Assembly: GCA_964495085.1 (NCBI GenBank)
Contig: CAZBUK010000080.1
Location: 1-17,014 of the forward strand
Length of the DNA: 17,014 nt
Source of the DNA: CAZBUK01 sp964495085
GTDB taxonomy: Bacteria; Bacteroidota; Ignavibacteria; T3Sed10-11
Direction: 5' to 3'
Shown here: positions 6,622 through 13,396 of the stretch, piece by piece
Layout of the letters: each line of letters opens with the position of its first letter
Numbering within the stretch: position 1 is the stretch's first letter
Translations under genes and position numbers: made by a program
The notes under the pieces: model-generated
The model's database searches: none
Told to the model about the DNA's origin: nothing
What the model saw: the letters and a program-made list of their open reading frames with translations, nothing else

Positions 6622-9273
6622 CTAAGGTTTGTACACAACGAATGATAGATTCGAATCGATATTAAAACCCAATGTATTATATGCATAGATCATTAAATTA
6701 CCGCCGAGACTGCTCCATGTAGTAATGACGGGATTCGATCCGGTCGCTGTCACGACAACTGTATAATTACTAAAGGAGAAACTTTCACCGCTTATAGTAA
6801 CCCGATACGTACCCGGACCCGTTTTATTGACCGAGAAGTTTCCGGACCCGTTGAGGATGCTGCCGGTGGAACTGATCTGACCGTAACAGATCGGAACCAT
6901 GTCATTATCGCCCGTCGAAGTTCGTTTGAGCTTACCGCTGACCTGTACGTCACCTGCGACCTGAAGCCGGTTGGAGGGGGAACCGGTTCCTATCCCGACG
7001 TTCCCTTCCTGTTGAATCGTTATCCTGTCCGTTCCTCCCACGCGCATTATCATTTGCCCGGAACTACCCAGAGCAATATAGTGAGTATTCGCACCATCGC
7101 CGCTTCTTCTGAAACGGAGAAAGGCTGCGCTCGTTCCCGTATTCTCCACCATTATCGAAGGCGTCGAACTCCGAACATGGAGCATATAATCCGGCGCGTC
7201 GGATCCGATCCCCACATTTCCGTTAGCACGAATTCGCATCCGCTCCTGACCGCCGTTCCATACCGTCAGATTGCTCGAGGCATCCTGTTGTATGCGAGCT
7301 GTCCATGAATTTGAAGCCTTGAGAGAATAAGCAATTTCACTTTCGGAATTTCGGATCTGGAACATCGTTTCGGGTGTCCCCGTACCTATGCCAACCCGGC
7401 CATCGTTCAGGAGGGTCATTCTATCGGTACCACCGACCCGCATCACCATTTGACCGGCGCTGCCCAAAGCGATAAAGTGGTCGTTTGCCCCGTCATTTGA
7501 TCGGCGGAATCTGAGGAAAGCCGCCGTCGTACTGGTATTCTCGATCATAATTGACGGTGTACTACCTCTGATATGTGCCAAATAAGCAGGGGAATCGATT
7601 CCTATGCCCACGTTACCGGCGAGATAATGAATAGTATTACCGGATTGATTCCATACCGACCCGCCTTGTGCAGTGAGCGACACCCACTCGCTGCCTTTTC
7701 GGCCTTCGAAGTCGGTACCCGTCCAACGGATGGTGCCGGCATTTGTACTGCCCGTTGTACCCAATCGCACTGCTCCGGCAACGTCAAGCTTTTCGGAGGG
7801 ACTGTTGACGCCCAGACCGAAGCGGCCGTTGTTCGCGAGCACCCATGTGTTATTGTTTGCATCATCGTTAACGTATGCTTTCAGACCTATATTGTCACTA
7901 TAAAAAATAACGCCTCGTTCCTGGTCGTTCGTCCGAAAAGAGATAACCTTGTTCAGATTCGTACCATCCAGAATTAGTGCGGGGAAATTATTCGTGATTC
8001 GTATATTACCGTTGTGTACATGGAGACGGGCAACTGGATCCGTTATCCCAATGCCAATATTACCTTCAAAGTAATTTCGTCCTCCCTCAAAATATCCTGC
8101 ATACCCGGATGCGGAGTTGGTGCGTCCGAACAATCCTATTCCGGTATCGGACAATCCATACACGCCTCTCCCGCTTTCGCTCTTGCCGTAAACACCCGAA
8201 CTGAGCGACCCATCTCCCGCACCATGTCCGTATACTCCGCTCCCTTCGGCTGTTCTGCTTACGCCGGATACACCTATTTCTCTATCCGCAAGCGTAGCCG
8301 ATGTCGAATTTGTTATAAGGGAAAGCGGCAATGAAATCTTCGCCCCTGTAACGGCTTCGTTGAGGATATGTTGTGTCCTTATTCCGTCATTTTTTACGTT
8401 AATAGTTACGGTCGGGCCGGAGGGATTGATTATATCCAATGAGCTATTCGTATTTTGGAGTCCCTGTACCCCGCTCTCCCCTCCGCCGCTTCCCGCATTG
8501 ACGACAAGAGTATCCCCGCGCGTTGTCACCGTTGCGCCCCCTTCGGCGGAAATAAATATGTCATCCGTGAGACTGTTTATTGAACGGACGACCTGATTAT
8601 CGGCTATTTTATCTCCAACCACTGACGACTCGGATAGTTTTGACGACGTAACAGCCTCATCCGCAATCTTTCCGGTTGTAATGCCTCCGTTGAGTACCGA
8701 AAGTGTAACATTGCCTTCGGTTCCTCCTCCCGTTAATCCTTCACCGGCGGTGATTTGTGTTATGCTTCCGCTTCCATTCCCGCCCGAAGCCGAAATGATT
8801 ATTTTGTTTTCATCTTCGGTGATCGAAATGTTTTCGCCTGCTTCAAGCAGTACGCTATCTTTGAGGGTATTTATGCTTTTTACAACCTGTCCGTCGTCGA
8901 TCGATTTCGCCCGGAAACTGTACGCCGATGAGGTGAGCGCGGTTCGAGGGGTCATTTCCGCCCCCTCGCCGATCGCTATGCCGAGATAGTATTGTTCGTC
9001 GAACGGAAGCTCCAGCGAATTCACAATGCCGAAAATAACGTTGAATATCCCGTCGACCACGGGAACGGTTTGTGATTCTTCCCACAGGGGAGTCGACGGG
9101 TCCGATTCACCGAAGAACTTGAAGTGCATGTCATACATCCCGTCCGCGACCGGTTCTCCTTCCGAACCGGTGAGCATCCCCTGGTAGCTCATATAGTCCG
9201 GGATCTGAGTATAGAGATTCCCCAGCGAGATCACGAGACACAACAGCACTGCACATAGTATTATTCGCCGCAT
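6622..9273 (-). CDS. Large secreted repeat-built fibre-like protein
   Basis: This 883-residue protein is probably exported; its role is unknown, and surface fibre or adhesin is an inference from its composition. A signal peptide is at about 1-22. Residues 25-125 form a beta-rich N-domain (PDYMSYQGMLTGSEGEPVADG) often found at the start of FCB-group surface proteins. Residues 170-320 are Gly/Ser/Thr-rich with KIADEAVTSSKL-type phrases. GVYG/GLFG turns occur at 345-385. GIGxxxP repeats begin at 407, 486, 556, 627, 688 and 759, reminiscent of phage tail-fibre-like proteins. Residues 554-641 are duplicated at 687-774. The C-terminal ~100 residues form a unique beta-rich end (SFVVYKP). Unlike its two neighbours it has no T9SS tail. 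AAAGGG lies 8 bases before the ATG. It starts 23 bases after the T9SS-tailed gene, so co-transcription is likely. Confidence 0.85.
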   Translation of the reverse strand: MRRIILCAVLLCLVISLGNLYTQIPDYMSYQGMLTGSEGEPVADGMYDMHFKFFGESDPSTPLWEESQTVPVVDGIFNVIFGIVNSLELPFDEQYYLGIAIGEGAEMTPRTALTSSAYSFRAKSIDDGQVVKSINTLKDSVLLEAGENISITEDENKIIISASGGNGSGSITQITAGEGLTGGGTEGNVTLSVLNGGITTGKIADEAVTSSKLSESSVVGDKIADNQVVRSINSLTDDIFISAEGGATVTTRGDTLVVNAGSGGGESGVQGLQNTNSSLDIINPSGPTVTINVKNDGIRTQHILNEAVTGAKISLPLSLITNSTSATLADREIGVSGVSRTAEGSGVYGHGAGDGSLSSGVYGKSESGRGVYGLSDTGIGLFGRTNSASGYAGYFEGGRNYFEGNIGIGITDPVARLHVHNGNIRITNNFPALILDGTNLNKVISFRTNDQERGVIFYSDNIGLKAYVNDDANNNTWVLANNGRFGLGVNSPSEKLDVAGAVRLGTTGSTNAGTIRWTGTDFEGRKGSEWVSLTAQGGSVWNQSGNTIHYLAGNVGIGIDSPAYLAHIRGSTPSIMIENTSTTAAFLRFRRSNDGANDHFIALGSAGQMVMRVGGTDRMTLLNDGRVGIGTGTPETMFQIRNSESEIAYSLKASNSWTARIQQDASSNLTVWNGGQERMRIRANGNVGIGSDAPDYMLHVRSSTPSIMVENTGTSAAFLRFRRSGDGANTHYIALGSSGQMIMRVGGTDRITIQQEGNVGIGTGSPSNRLQVAGDVQVSGKLKRTSTGDNDMVPICYGQISSTGSILNGSGNFSVNKTGPGTYRVTISGESFSFSNYTVVVTATGSNPVITTWSSLGGNLMIYAYNTLGFNIDSNLSFVVYKP
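6952..7215 (-). repeat. Second copy of an 88-residue internal duplication in the fibre-like protein
   Basis: This segment encodes residues 687-774. Its partner at 7351-7614 encodes residues 554-641. Both run NVGIG...STPSIM(I/V)ENT...AAFLRFRRS.DGAN, then ALGS.GQM.MRVGGTDR and a closing GIGTG(T/S)P. Protein similarity is high while the DNA has diverged, suggesting an old duplication kept by selection. Confidence 0.8.
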
Positions 9274-9296
9274 AACCGGTGCCCTTTCAATTATAT

Positions 9297-9827
9297 TTAT
9301 TTAACCATTATCATACGACGGGTCGTTACGTGCGAACCTGCCTGAATTCTGTACAGATAGATCCCGCTGGCGATGCCCCCGGCATCGAAGACCGCTGAAT
9401 ACTCTCCGGCAGCTAATTGTTCGTCGACGAGGGTAGCGACTTTTCTTCCCATTACATCGTACACGATAAGCGTAGCATGCTCCTGTTTCGGCAACGCAAA
9501 CCGTATCGTCGTTGAGGGATTAAACGGATTCGGATAATTCTGATCGAGCCGGAACTCGTGCGGCAGCGTATCGTCGAAACGTTCGACGCTCGTTGTGAGG
9601 GATGATCGAACCGCATACCAGAATCCCGCGCTCACCATAAATGCATCGTTCTGAGTCGTTCCGGCGAATGTCTGCCCGAAGATACCATGAAGCGACATGT
9701 CCCCTCCTCCCGACATACCACCACCGCTGCCGAACGCCCCGTACACCAGTTTGTATTGCGCCTCGCCGTCGGTCGGGGCGATGAGCACGCATACAAGGCA
9801 TAGTATGAAAGGTAAGAGAGATTTCAT
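9297..9827 (-). CDS. Small secreted protein with T9SS type A sorting domain
   Basis: This 176-residue exported protein has a signal peptide at about 1-23, probably cleaved after GEA before Gln24. A short glycine-rich domain (GAFGSGGGMSGGGDMS...GIFGQTFAGTTQNDAFMVSAGFWY) spans about 30-71. Residues 95-176 are a full T9SS C-terminal sorting domain: NYPNPFNPSTTIRFALP, VYDVMGRKVATLV, then GIYLYRI and RRMIMVK. Little is left as cargo, so it is nearly a bare sorting module with a small head. The first ~70 residues resemble the N-terminal region of other FCB T9SS proteins; its function is unknown. GGGAGGA sits three bases before the ATG, a very strong ribosome site. It lies between the propeller and the fibre-like genes. 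Confidence 0.9.
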   Translation of the reverse strand: MKSLLPFILCLVCVLIAPTDGEAQYKLVYGAFGSGGGMSGGGDMSLHGIFGQTFAGTTQNDAFMVSAGFWYAVRSSLTTSVERFDDTLPHEFRLDQNYPNPFNPSTTIRFALPKQEHATLIVYDVMGRKVATLVDEQLAAGEYSAVFDAGGIASGIYLYRIQAGSHVTTRRMIMVK

Positions 9828-9869
9828 TTTTCCTCCCGGGAATTTTTATAGAGTAAGTTACCTTCAGAT

Positions 9870-9892
9870 GGGTGTTTCAGTAACACGCCCCT
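9870..9892. repeat. Dispersed GC-rich hairpin motif between the T9SS genes
   Basis: GGGTGTT and AACACGCCC pair with one bulged base around TCAGT. The 23-base stretch agrees at 19 positions with the start of the large repeat copy at 16500, minus its first G. It lies in the 88-base gap between the 176-residue and 813-residue genes. Confidence 0.5.
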
Positions 9893-9915
9893 GTCGATTA
9901 CCGGTTCATGAGATG

Positions 9916-12357
9916 TTATCGCACGAGCATCAGGTTCCTGACAGCGGTAAAATCGCCCGTTATGATGCGGTAGAAATATATGCCGCTTGACAGGTTTCCC
10001 GCGTCGAAATGTTTTTCGTGGTAGCCCGCCGGGAGATATTCGTCGGCGAGGACGGTTACACGCTGGCCGAGTATGTCATATACCTCCAGAGATACATGCG
10101 AATCGACCGGAATTCCGAATCTTATTGTTGTCGCTGGGTTGAAAGGATTCGGATAGTTCTGGGCAAGTATAAATTCAGCTGGAAGTCCGTTCGGGATTGC
10201 GAGACCGGTTGTCTGGGCTGTGGTAAACCGTCTGATCTCGGACCAATCACTTTCAATGCTGCCGTTACGAGCCATTACTCTCCATCGGTATAGCGTACCC
10301 GGTTGTAGATCAGGGACTATGTATATAGTTTCCTGTAATTCATCAATATCGATAACCGCCTCATCGAACGATGCTCCTCCGAGCGTAATCTGTACACGAT
10401 AGGACTGGGCGCCTGCTACCGGATCCCATTCGAGCGTTACGGGGAGCTCGATGTTACTCACCCTGTCCGCGGGATGGACCAATTGCGGCGCATAGACGGG
10501 GGTGAACGCTCCGCGATATACAGTTAATCCCTTATGGACAACCCCGATCCACAAGCTGCCCTCGGAATCCGGATAGAGTGAATATATCGATCCATCGGGA
10601 AGACCGGAATTTTCCTTGCCAAATATCGTCCAGTCTGACCCGTCGAATTTCGCAAGATTGTTACTGCCGCTGCAACCGATCCAGATGCTACCGATTGCAT
10701 CGACGGCGAGCGAATACGTGGAGAATCCGGGGAGCTGAGAATTAGATTGTGTATAGACAGTCCACACGGTATCGCGTAAATGAGCGACCCCGCCGAAAAA
10801 ACCCGCAAACCATGTATCGCCCTGTAAATCAACGGTGATGGCTTGAATCCAGTTGTCCGGCAGAGGCGAATTGGCGGTATTATACACTTCCCAGTCTGTA
10901 CCGTCGAATTTGCCCACTCCGTCATTGCTGGTTCCCGCCCAGATATTGCCGCTGCTATCGACCGCTATGCTATTTACGGTTATAAATGATCTATCGGTAA
11001 AGTGATGCGTTTCCCAATTCAGTCCGTCAAACTTTACCACTCCCCGATTGAGCATACCAATCCAAAGGTTGCCGATGCTATCTATCGCAAGAGATTGTAT
11101 GCGGTTTTCCGGTAAGCCGGAAGTCTGAGTGTTGTAAATGATCCAATTGACGCCGTCGAACTTGGCGAGTCCGCTATTCGTTCCGATCCAGGGTATATCA
11201 TTGCCGTCGACAACCACCGCGCTCACTTGATTGTCCGGCAGGCCTGAGTTGGTAGTGAGATAAGTTTTCCATGTTTCGCCGTCGAACGATGTCAACCCCC
11301 GGTTTGTACCGATCCATTTCTTTCCATTCCGGTCTGATGTGATTGCATACACAATATTGTCCGGCAATCCCGAACTGGAGGTGTTCCGCTCCGTCCATTG
11401 GAAATTGTTGAATTCAAATAATCCACCCGATGAGGTACCAATCCATTTATTGCCGTTGCTCGAAATTGCCAGATTGGTTATGATGTTATCTGTCAGACCC
11501 GAATTGGATACCGTGTAAATGTTCCATGTCGTACCGTTAAATCTTGCCAATCCGTTAGACGTCCCGATCCAATGTATATTAGTGCCTTCTCGGAAAATCG
11601 TGTAGACGTTATTATGAGGCAATCCCGAGTTGGCTGTATTATAGACCGTCCAGGAAGAGCCGTCGAATTTCACGACGCCGCCGCCCATGGTAGCAAGCCA
11701 TGTATTCCCCTCCGTATCGAGTGCAATATCCGAGATATAATTGTGAGGCAAGCCGGAGTTCGACGTAGTATAGTTTGTCCAGGTAGTACCGTCAAATTTC
11801 ACCAACCCGCTGCTTAAAGTGCCGATCCACTTGTTCCCGTTTGAATCGATAGAGAGGGACATAAGGGTATTGGACGGGAGGTCCGAGTTGGACACGTTAT
11901 ATACGGTCCAGCTGAATCCATTAAAACGTGCCAAGCCCCTGATATAGGTTGCGATCCAAACCACACCGTTTCCATCGATTGCTATATCCCTGATAAAATT
12001 TCCGGGAAGGTCAGAGTTGGATTCCGTGTATACCGTCCAGTTCAATCCGTCAAATTTTGCCAATCCGTTTCTTGTTCCGACCCATAGGTTTGCAGCGGCA
12101 TCTACGGTCAACGCTTCAATCCAATTATCCGGCAGGCCATCCGCATCGGTATAGAATTTTGTTTCGCCGGTCTGCCAGTTCAGCTGCACAAGGCCTACGG
12201 AGGTACCGATCCAGACCGTGTTAAAGACGGTGTAAAGAGCGGTAACAGTGTTACCCGCCGTGTAGGTTGTCCACCCGGAGTCCTCCTGGGCGACGCCTTG
12301 AAACAGTATGCAAAGTGCTACTGCCCAATATTTTAGAACAAGAGACAATTTTATCAT
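9916..12357 (-). CDS. Secreted 14-blade Reg_prop propeller protein with FnIII-like and T9SS domains
   Basis: This 813-residue protein should be exported and delivered outside by T9SS. A signal peptide is at about 1-23 (cleaved near GVAQ). Fourteen blades of ~42 residues follow, each with a W(I/V)GT..GL..F(D/N)G..W..Y motif; the blade tryptophans are at 49, 92, 134, 177, 220, 263, 305, 348, 390, 432, 473, 516, 559 and 603. Fourteen equals two seven-bladed propellers, the arrangement known from sensor domains of hybrid two-component systems, but no kinase or DNA-binding domain follows. Instead there is an FnIII-like domain at about 625-715 and a sorting domain at 730-813 (NYPNPFNPATTIRFGIP ... 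GIYFYRI). AAAGGGAG lies five bases before the ATG. It is the first gene of the three-gene secreted set. A carbohydrate- or matrix-binding role is only a guess. Confidence 0.93.
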   Translation of the reverse strand: MIKLSLVLKYWAVALCILFQGVAQEDSGWTTYTAGNTVTALYTVFNTVWIGTSVGLVQLNWQTGETKFYTDADGLPDNWIEALTVDAAANLWVGTRNGLAKFDGLNWTVYTESNSDLPGNFIRDIAIDGNGVVWIATYIRGLARFNGFSWTVYNVSNSDLPSNTLMSLSIDSNGNKWIGTLSSGLVKFDGTTWTNYTTSNSGLPHNYISDIALDTEGNTWLATMGGGVVKFDGSSWTVYNTANSGLPHNNVYTIFREGTNIHWIGTSNGLARFNGTTWNIYTVSNSGLTDNIITNLAISSNGNKWIGTSSGGLFEFNNFQWTERNTSSSGLPDNIVYAITSDRNGKKWIGTNRGLTSFDGETWKTYLTTNSGLPDNQVSAVVVDGNDIPWIGTNSGLAKFDGVNWIIYNTQTSGLPENRIQSLAIDSIGNLWIGMLNRGVVKFDGLNWETHHFTDRSFITVNSIAVDSSGNIWAGTSNDGVGKFDGTDWEVYNTANSPLPDNWIQAITVDLQGDTWFAGFFGGVAHLRDTVWTVYTQSNSQLPGFSTYSLAVDAIGSIWIGCSGSNNLAKFDGSDWTIFGKENSGLPDGSIYSLYPDSEGSLWIGVVHKGLTVYRGAFTPVYAPQLVHPADRVSNIELPVTLEWDPVAGAQSYRVQITLGGASFDEAVIDIDELQETIYIVPDLQPGTLYRWRVMARNGSIESDWSEIRRFTTAQTTGLAIPNGLPAEFILAQNYPNPFNPATTIRFGIPVDSHVSLEVYDILGQRVTVLADEYLPAGYHEKHFDAGNLSSGIYFYRIITGDFTAVRNLMLVR
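10498..12270 (-). repeat. Fourteen tandem ~126-bp propeller repeats (coding)
   Basis: The repeats encode residues about 30-620 of the propeller protein. Recurrent phrases are NSGLP(D/H)N, WTVYN and KFDG. Blades 10 and 12 are the most degenerate (HHFTDRSFITVN; WFAGFFGGVAHLRDT). The DNA copies have drifted apart, so recent expansion is not evident. Confidence 0.85.
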
Positions 12358-12683
12358 GCGAGCTCCCTTTAAATTTATTTCACTAAAAAAATTAATATTA
12401 CTGCAACCTCTCCTTATGTTCTTTCATCTCAGATGCAGATATTCCAGTCTCCTTCCCTTTGGGAGAACATGTGATAAAATGTCCCATCGTGGTGCACGAG
12501 ATTCTTCATCCCGGGAGTTGTGCATCTGTAGTGACATGTTGAGACGTTATGAGTAAAGCGTGGGTTAATACGAGTTTATTACGCCGGGAATTCATACCTT
12601 TAATCATTTCTTTGAAATTTCTAAAAATAGTCATACATGGAATTCGCAGTTAATAACGCGTTTTTCACCGTGCTATCAGGCGC
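12358..12683. other. Divergent intergenic region, secreted cluster side
   Basis: Apart from the Shine-Dalgarno of the propeller gene (12363-12370) I see no gene here. It should hold the minus-strand promoter of the secreted cluster, but I found no well-spaced sigma70 box pair. An ECF-type promoter is therefore possible; without a known consensus for this sigma factor I cannot mark one. Confidence 0.45.
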
Positions 12684-12712
12684 TTGCAATAAACCTTTTT
12701 ATTTTATAAAAT
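12684..12712 (+). promoter_or_regulatory. Candidate promoter of the sigma/kinase unit
   Basis: TTGCAA (12684-12689) and TAAAAT (12707-12712) are exactly 17 bases apart; the -10 matches TATAAT at five of six positions. Transcription would start near 12719, giving a leader of roughly 85-90 bases that includes the hairpin and small ORF described below. Confidence 0.5.
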
Positions 12713-12747
12713 CTCCCATGCCGGAACATGTATATATAACCCATCGA

Positions 12748-12800
12748 CCCCCGGAAGGGGTAACGCGCATGAGAAAAAAGATGCCAGAGTTACCCGGGGG
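12748..12800 (+). promoter_or_regulatory. Leader hairpin that could mask the sigma ribosome binding site
   Basis: CCCCC (12748-12752) can pair with GGGGG (12796-12800), and GGGTAAC (12758-12764) with GTTACCC (12789-12795). A 5-base bulge and a 24-base loop complete the structure. The paired G-run is the Shine-Dalgarno of the sigma gene at 12806. A competing local hairpin (CCCC-CGGAA-GGGG, 12748-12760) would free it. The pairing was found by eye, and no energy was computed. Confidence 0.4.
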
Positions 12801-12813
12801 AAAGTATGAATGA
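12769..12813 (+). CDS. Possible 14-codon leader ORF overlapping the sigma start
   Basis: The ORF reads MRKKMPELPGGKYE then TGA. GGAAGGGG (12753-12760) precedes its ATG by 8 bases, a better ribosome site than that of the sigma gene. Its last codons run over the sigma ATG (12806-12808) in a different frame, and its stop lies three bases past it. Translating it would open the leader hairpin and bring ribosomes to the sigma start, so translational coupling is likely if it is real. The peptide is unknown and very short, so it could be chance. Confidence 0.4.
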   Translation: MRKKMPELPGGKYE

Positions 12814-13369
12814 GACCGTCACATCGCTCCTGCATGCCGTAAAAACCGGTAATAACGAAGCATTTAACCGATTGTACGAGAGTGTGTACAACGAGCTTCG
12901 TCGTATTGCCAGCAACGTCAGATTTTCCAATTCGGGGGATACCTACAATACCACCGCGCTGGTACATGAAGCGTACTTCAAGCTGATCCCCGACGGAAAC
13001 CGGAATTGGGAGAATAAAAACCACTTCTTTCGCATCGCCGCACGCGCAATGCGGCAGGTCCTTATTAAACAGGCCCGCTTTAAAAAGACCGAGAAAAGGG
13101 GCGGCGGCGTGCCGAACCTCAGGTTCGACGAAGAGCTGTTTCCGATGACCGATGAATTATCCAACGAGATCCTGTCACTCGATCAGGCGTTGACAAAGCT
13201 GGAACAAATCGACGAGCGCCAGGCCAAGATCGTCGAATGCCGGTTCTTCGCCGGTATGAGCGTTAAGGAGACCGCCGAGAGTTTTGGCGTCAGTACGGAA
13301 ACCGTGAAACGCGATTCGCGGTTAGCCCGCGCGTGGTTGATCAGAGAACTGGAATCTCAGGGTACATAA
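12806..13369 (+). CDS. ECF sigma factor (Sig-70_X6/TIGR02999-like)
   Basis: This 187-residue protein directs RNA polymerase to a dedicated promoter set. Region 2 spans about 18-95 (NRLYESVYNELRRIA, ALVHEAYFKLI, NHFFRIAARAMRQVLI) and region 4 about 125-183. Its helix-turn-helix is MSVKETAESFGVSTETVKRD at 151-170, followed by ARAWLIREL. The subfamily is that usually found beside TPR-containing Ser/Thr kinases, matching the next gene. In region 2.2 the typical DAED acidic patch is NTTA (48-51) with Thr49 and Thr50, suggesting activation by phosphorylation rather than an anti-sigma factor; none is encoded nearby. The ATG is preceded by GGGGGAAAG. The kinase gene begins 27 bases after the stop, so the two are probably one transcript. 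Confidence 0.93.
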   Translation: MNETVTSLLHAVKTGNNEAFNRLYESVYNELRRIASNVRFSNSGDTYNTTALVHEAYFKLIPDGNRNWENKNHFFRIAARAMRQVLIKQARFKKTEKRGGGVPNLRFDEELFPMTDELSNEILSLDQALTKLEQIDERQAKIVECRFFAGMSVKETAESFGVSTETVKRDSRLARAWLIRELESQGT

Positions 13370-13396
13370 ACGGCATTCAGATCCCTCCGCACACCA

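Noticed and set aside
6622..9273. Prophage tail fibre
   Set aside because: The GIG-repeat style resembles tail fibres, but it has a signal peptide, sits in an operon with T9SS proteins, and no phage genes are near.
9916..12357. Hybrid two-component sensor
   Set aside because: The Reg_prop blades fit, but histidine kinase, receiver and AraC domains are absent and the protein ends in a T9SS sorting domain.
12704..13024. 106-residue minus-strand ORF over the sigma leader and gene start
   Set aside because: It is opposite the conserved sigma region 2 and across the candidate promoter; no motif.
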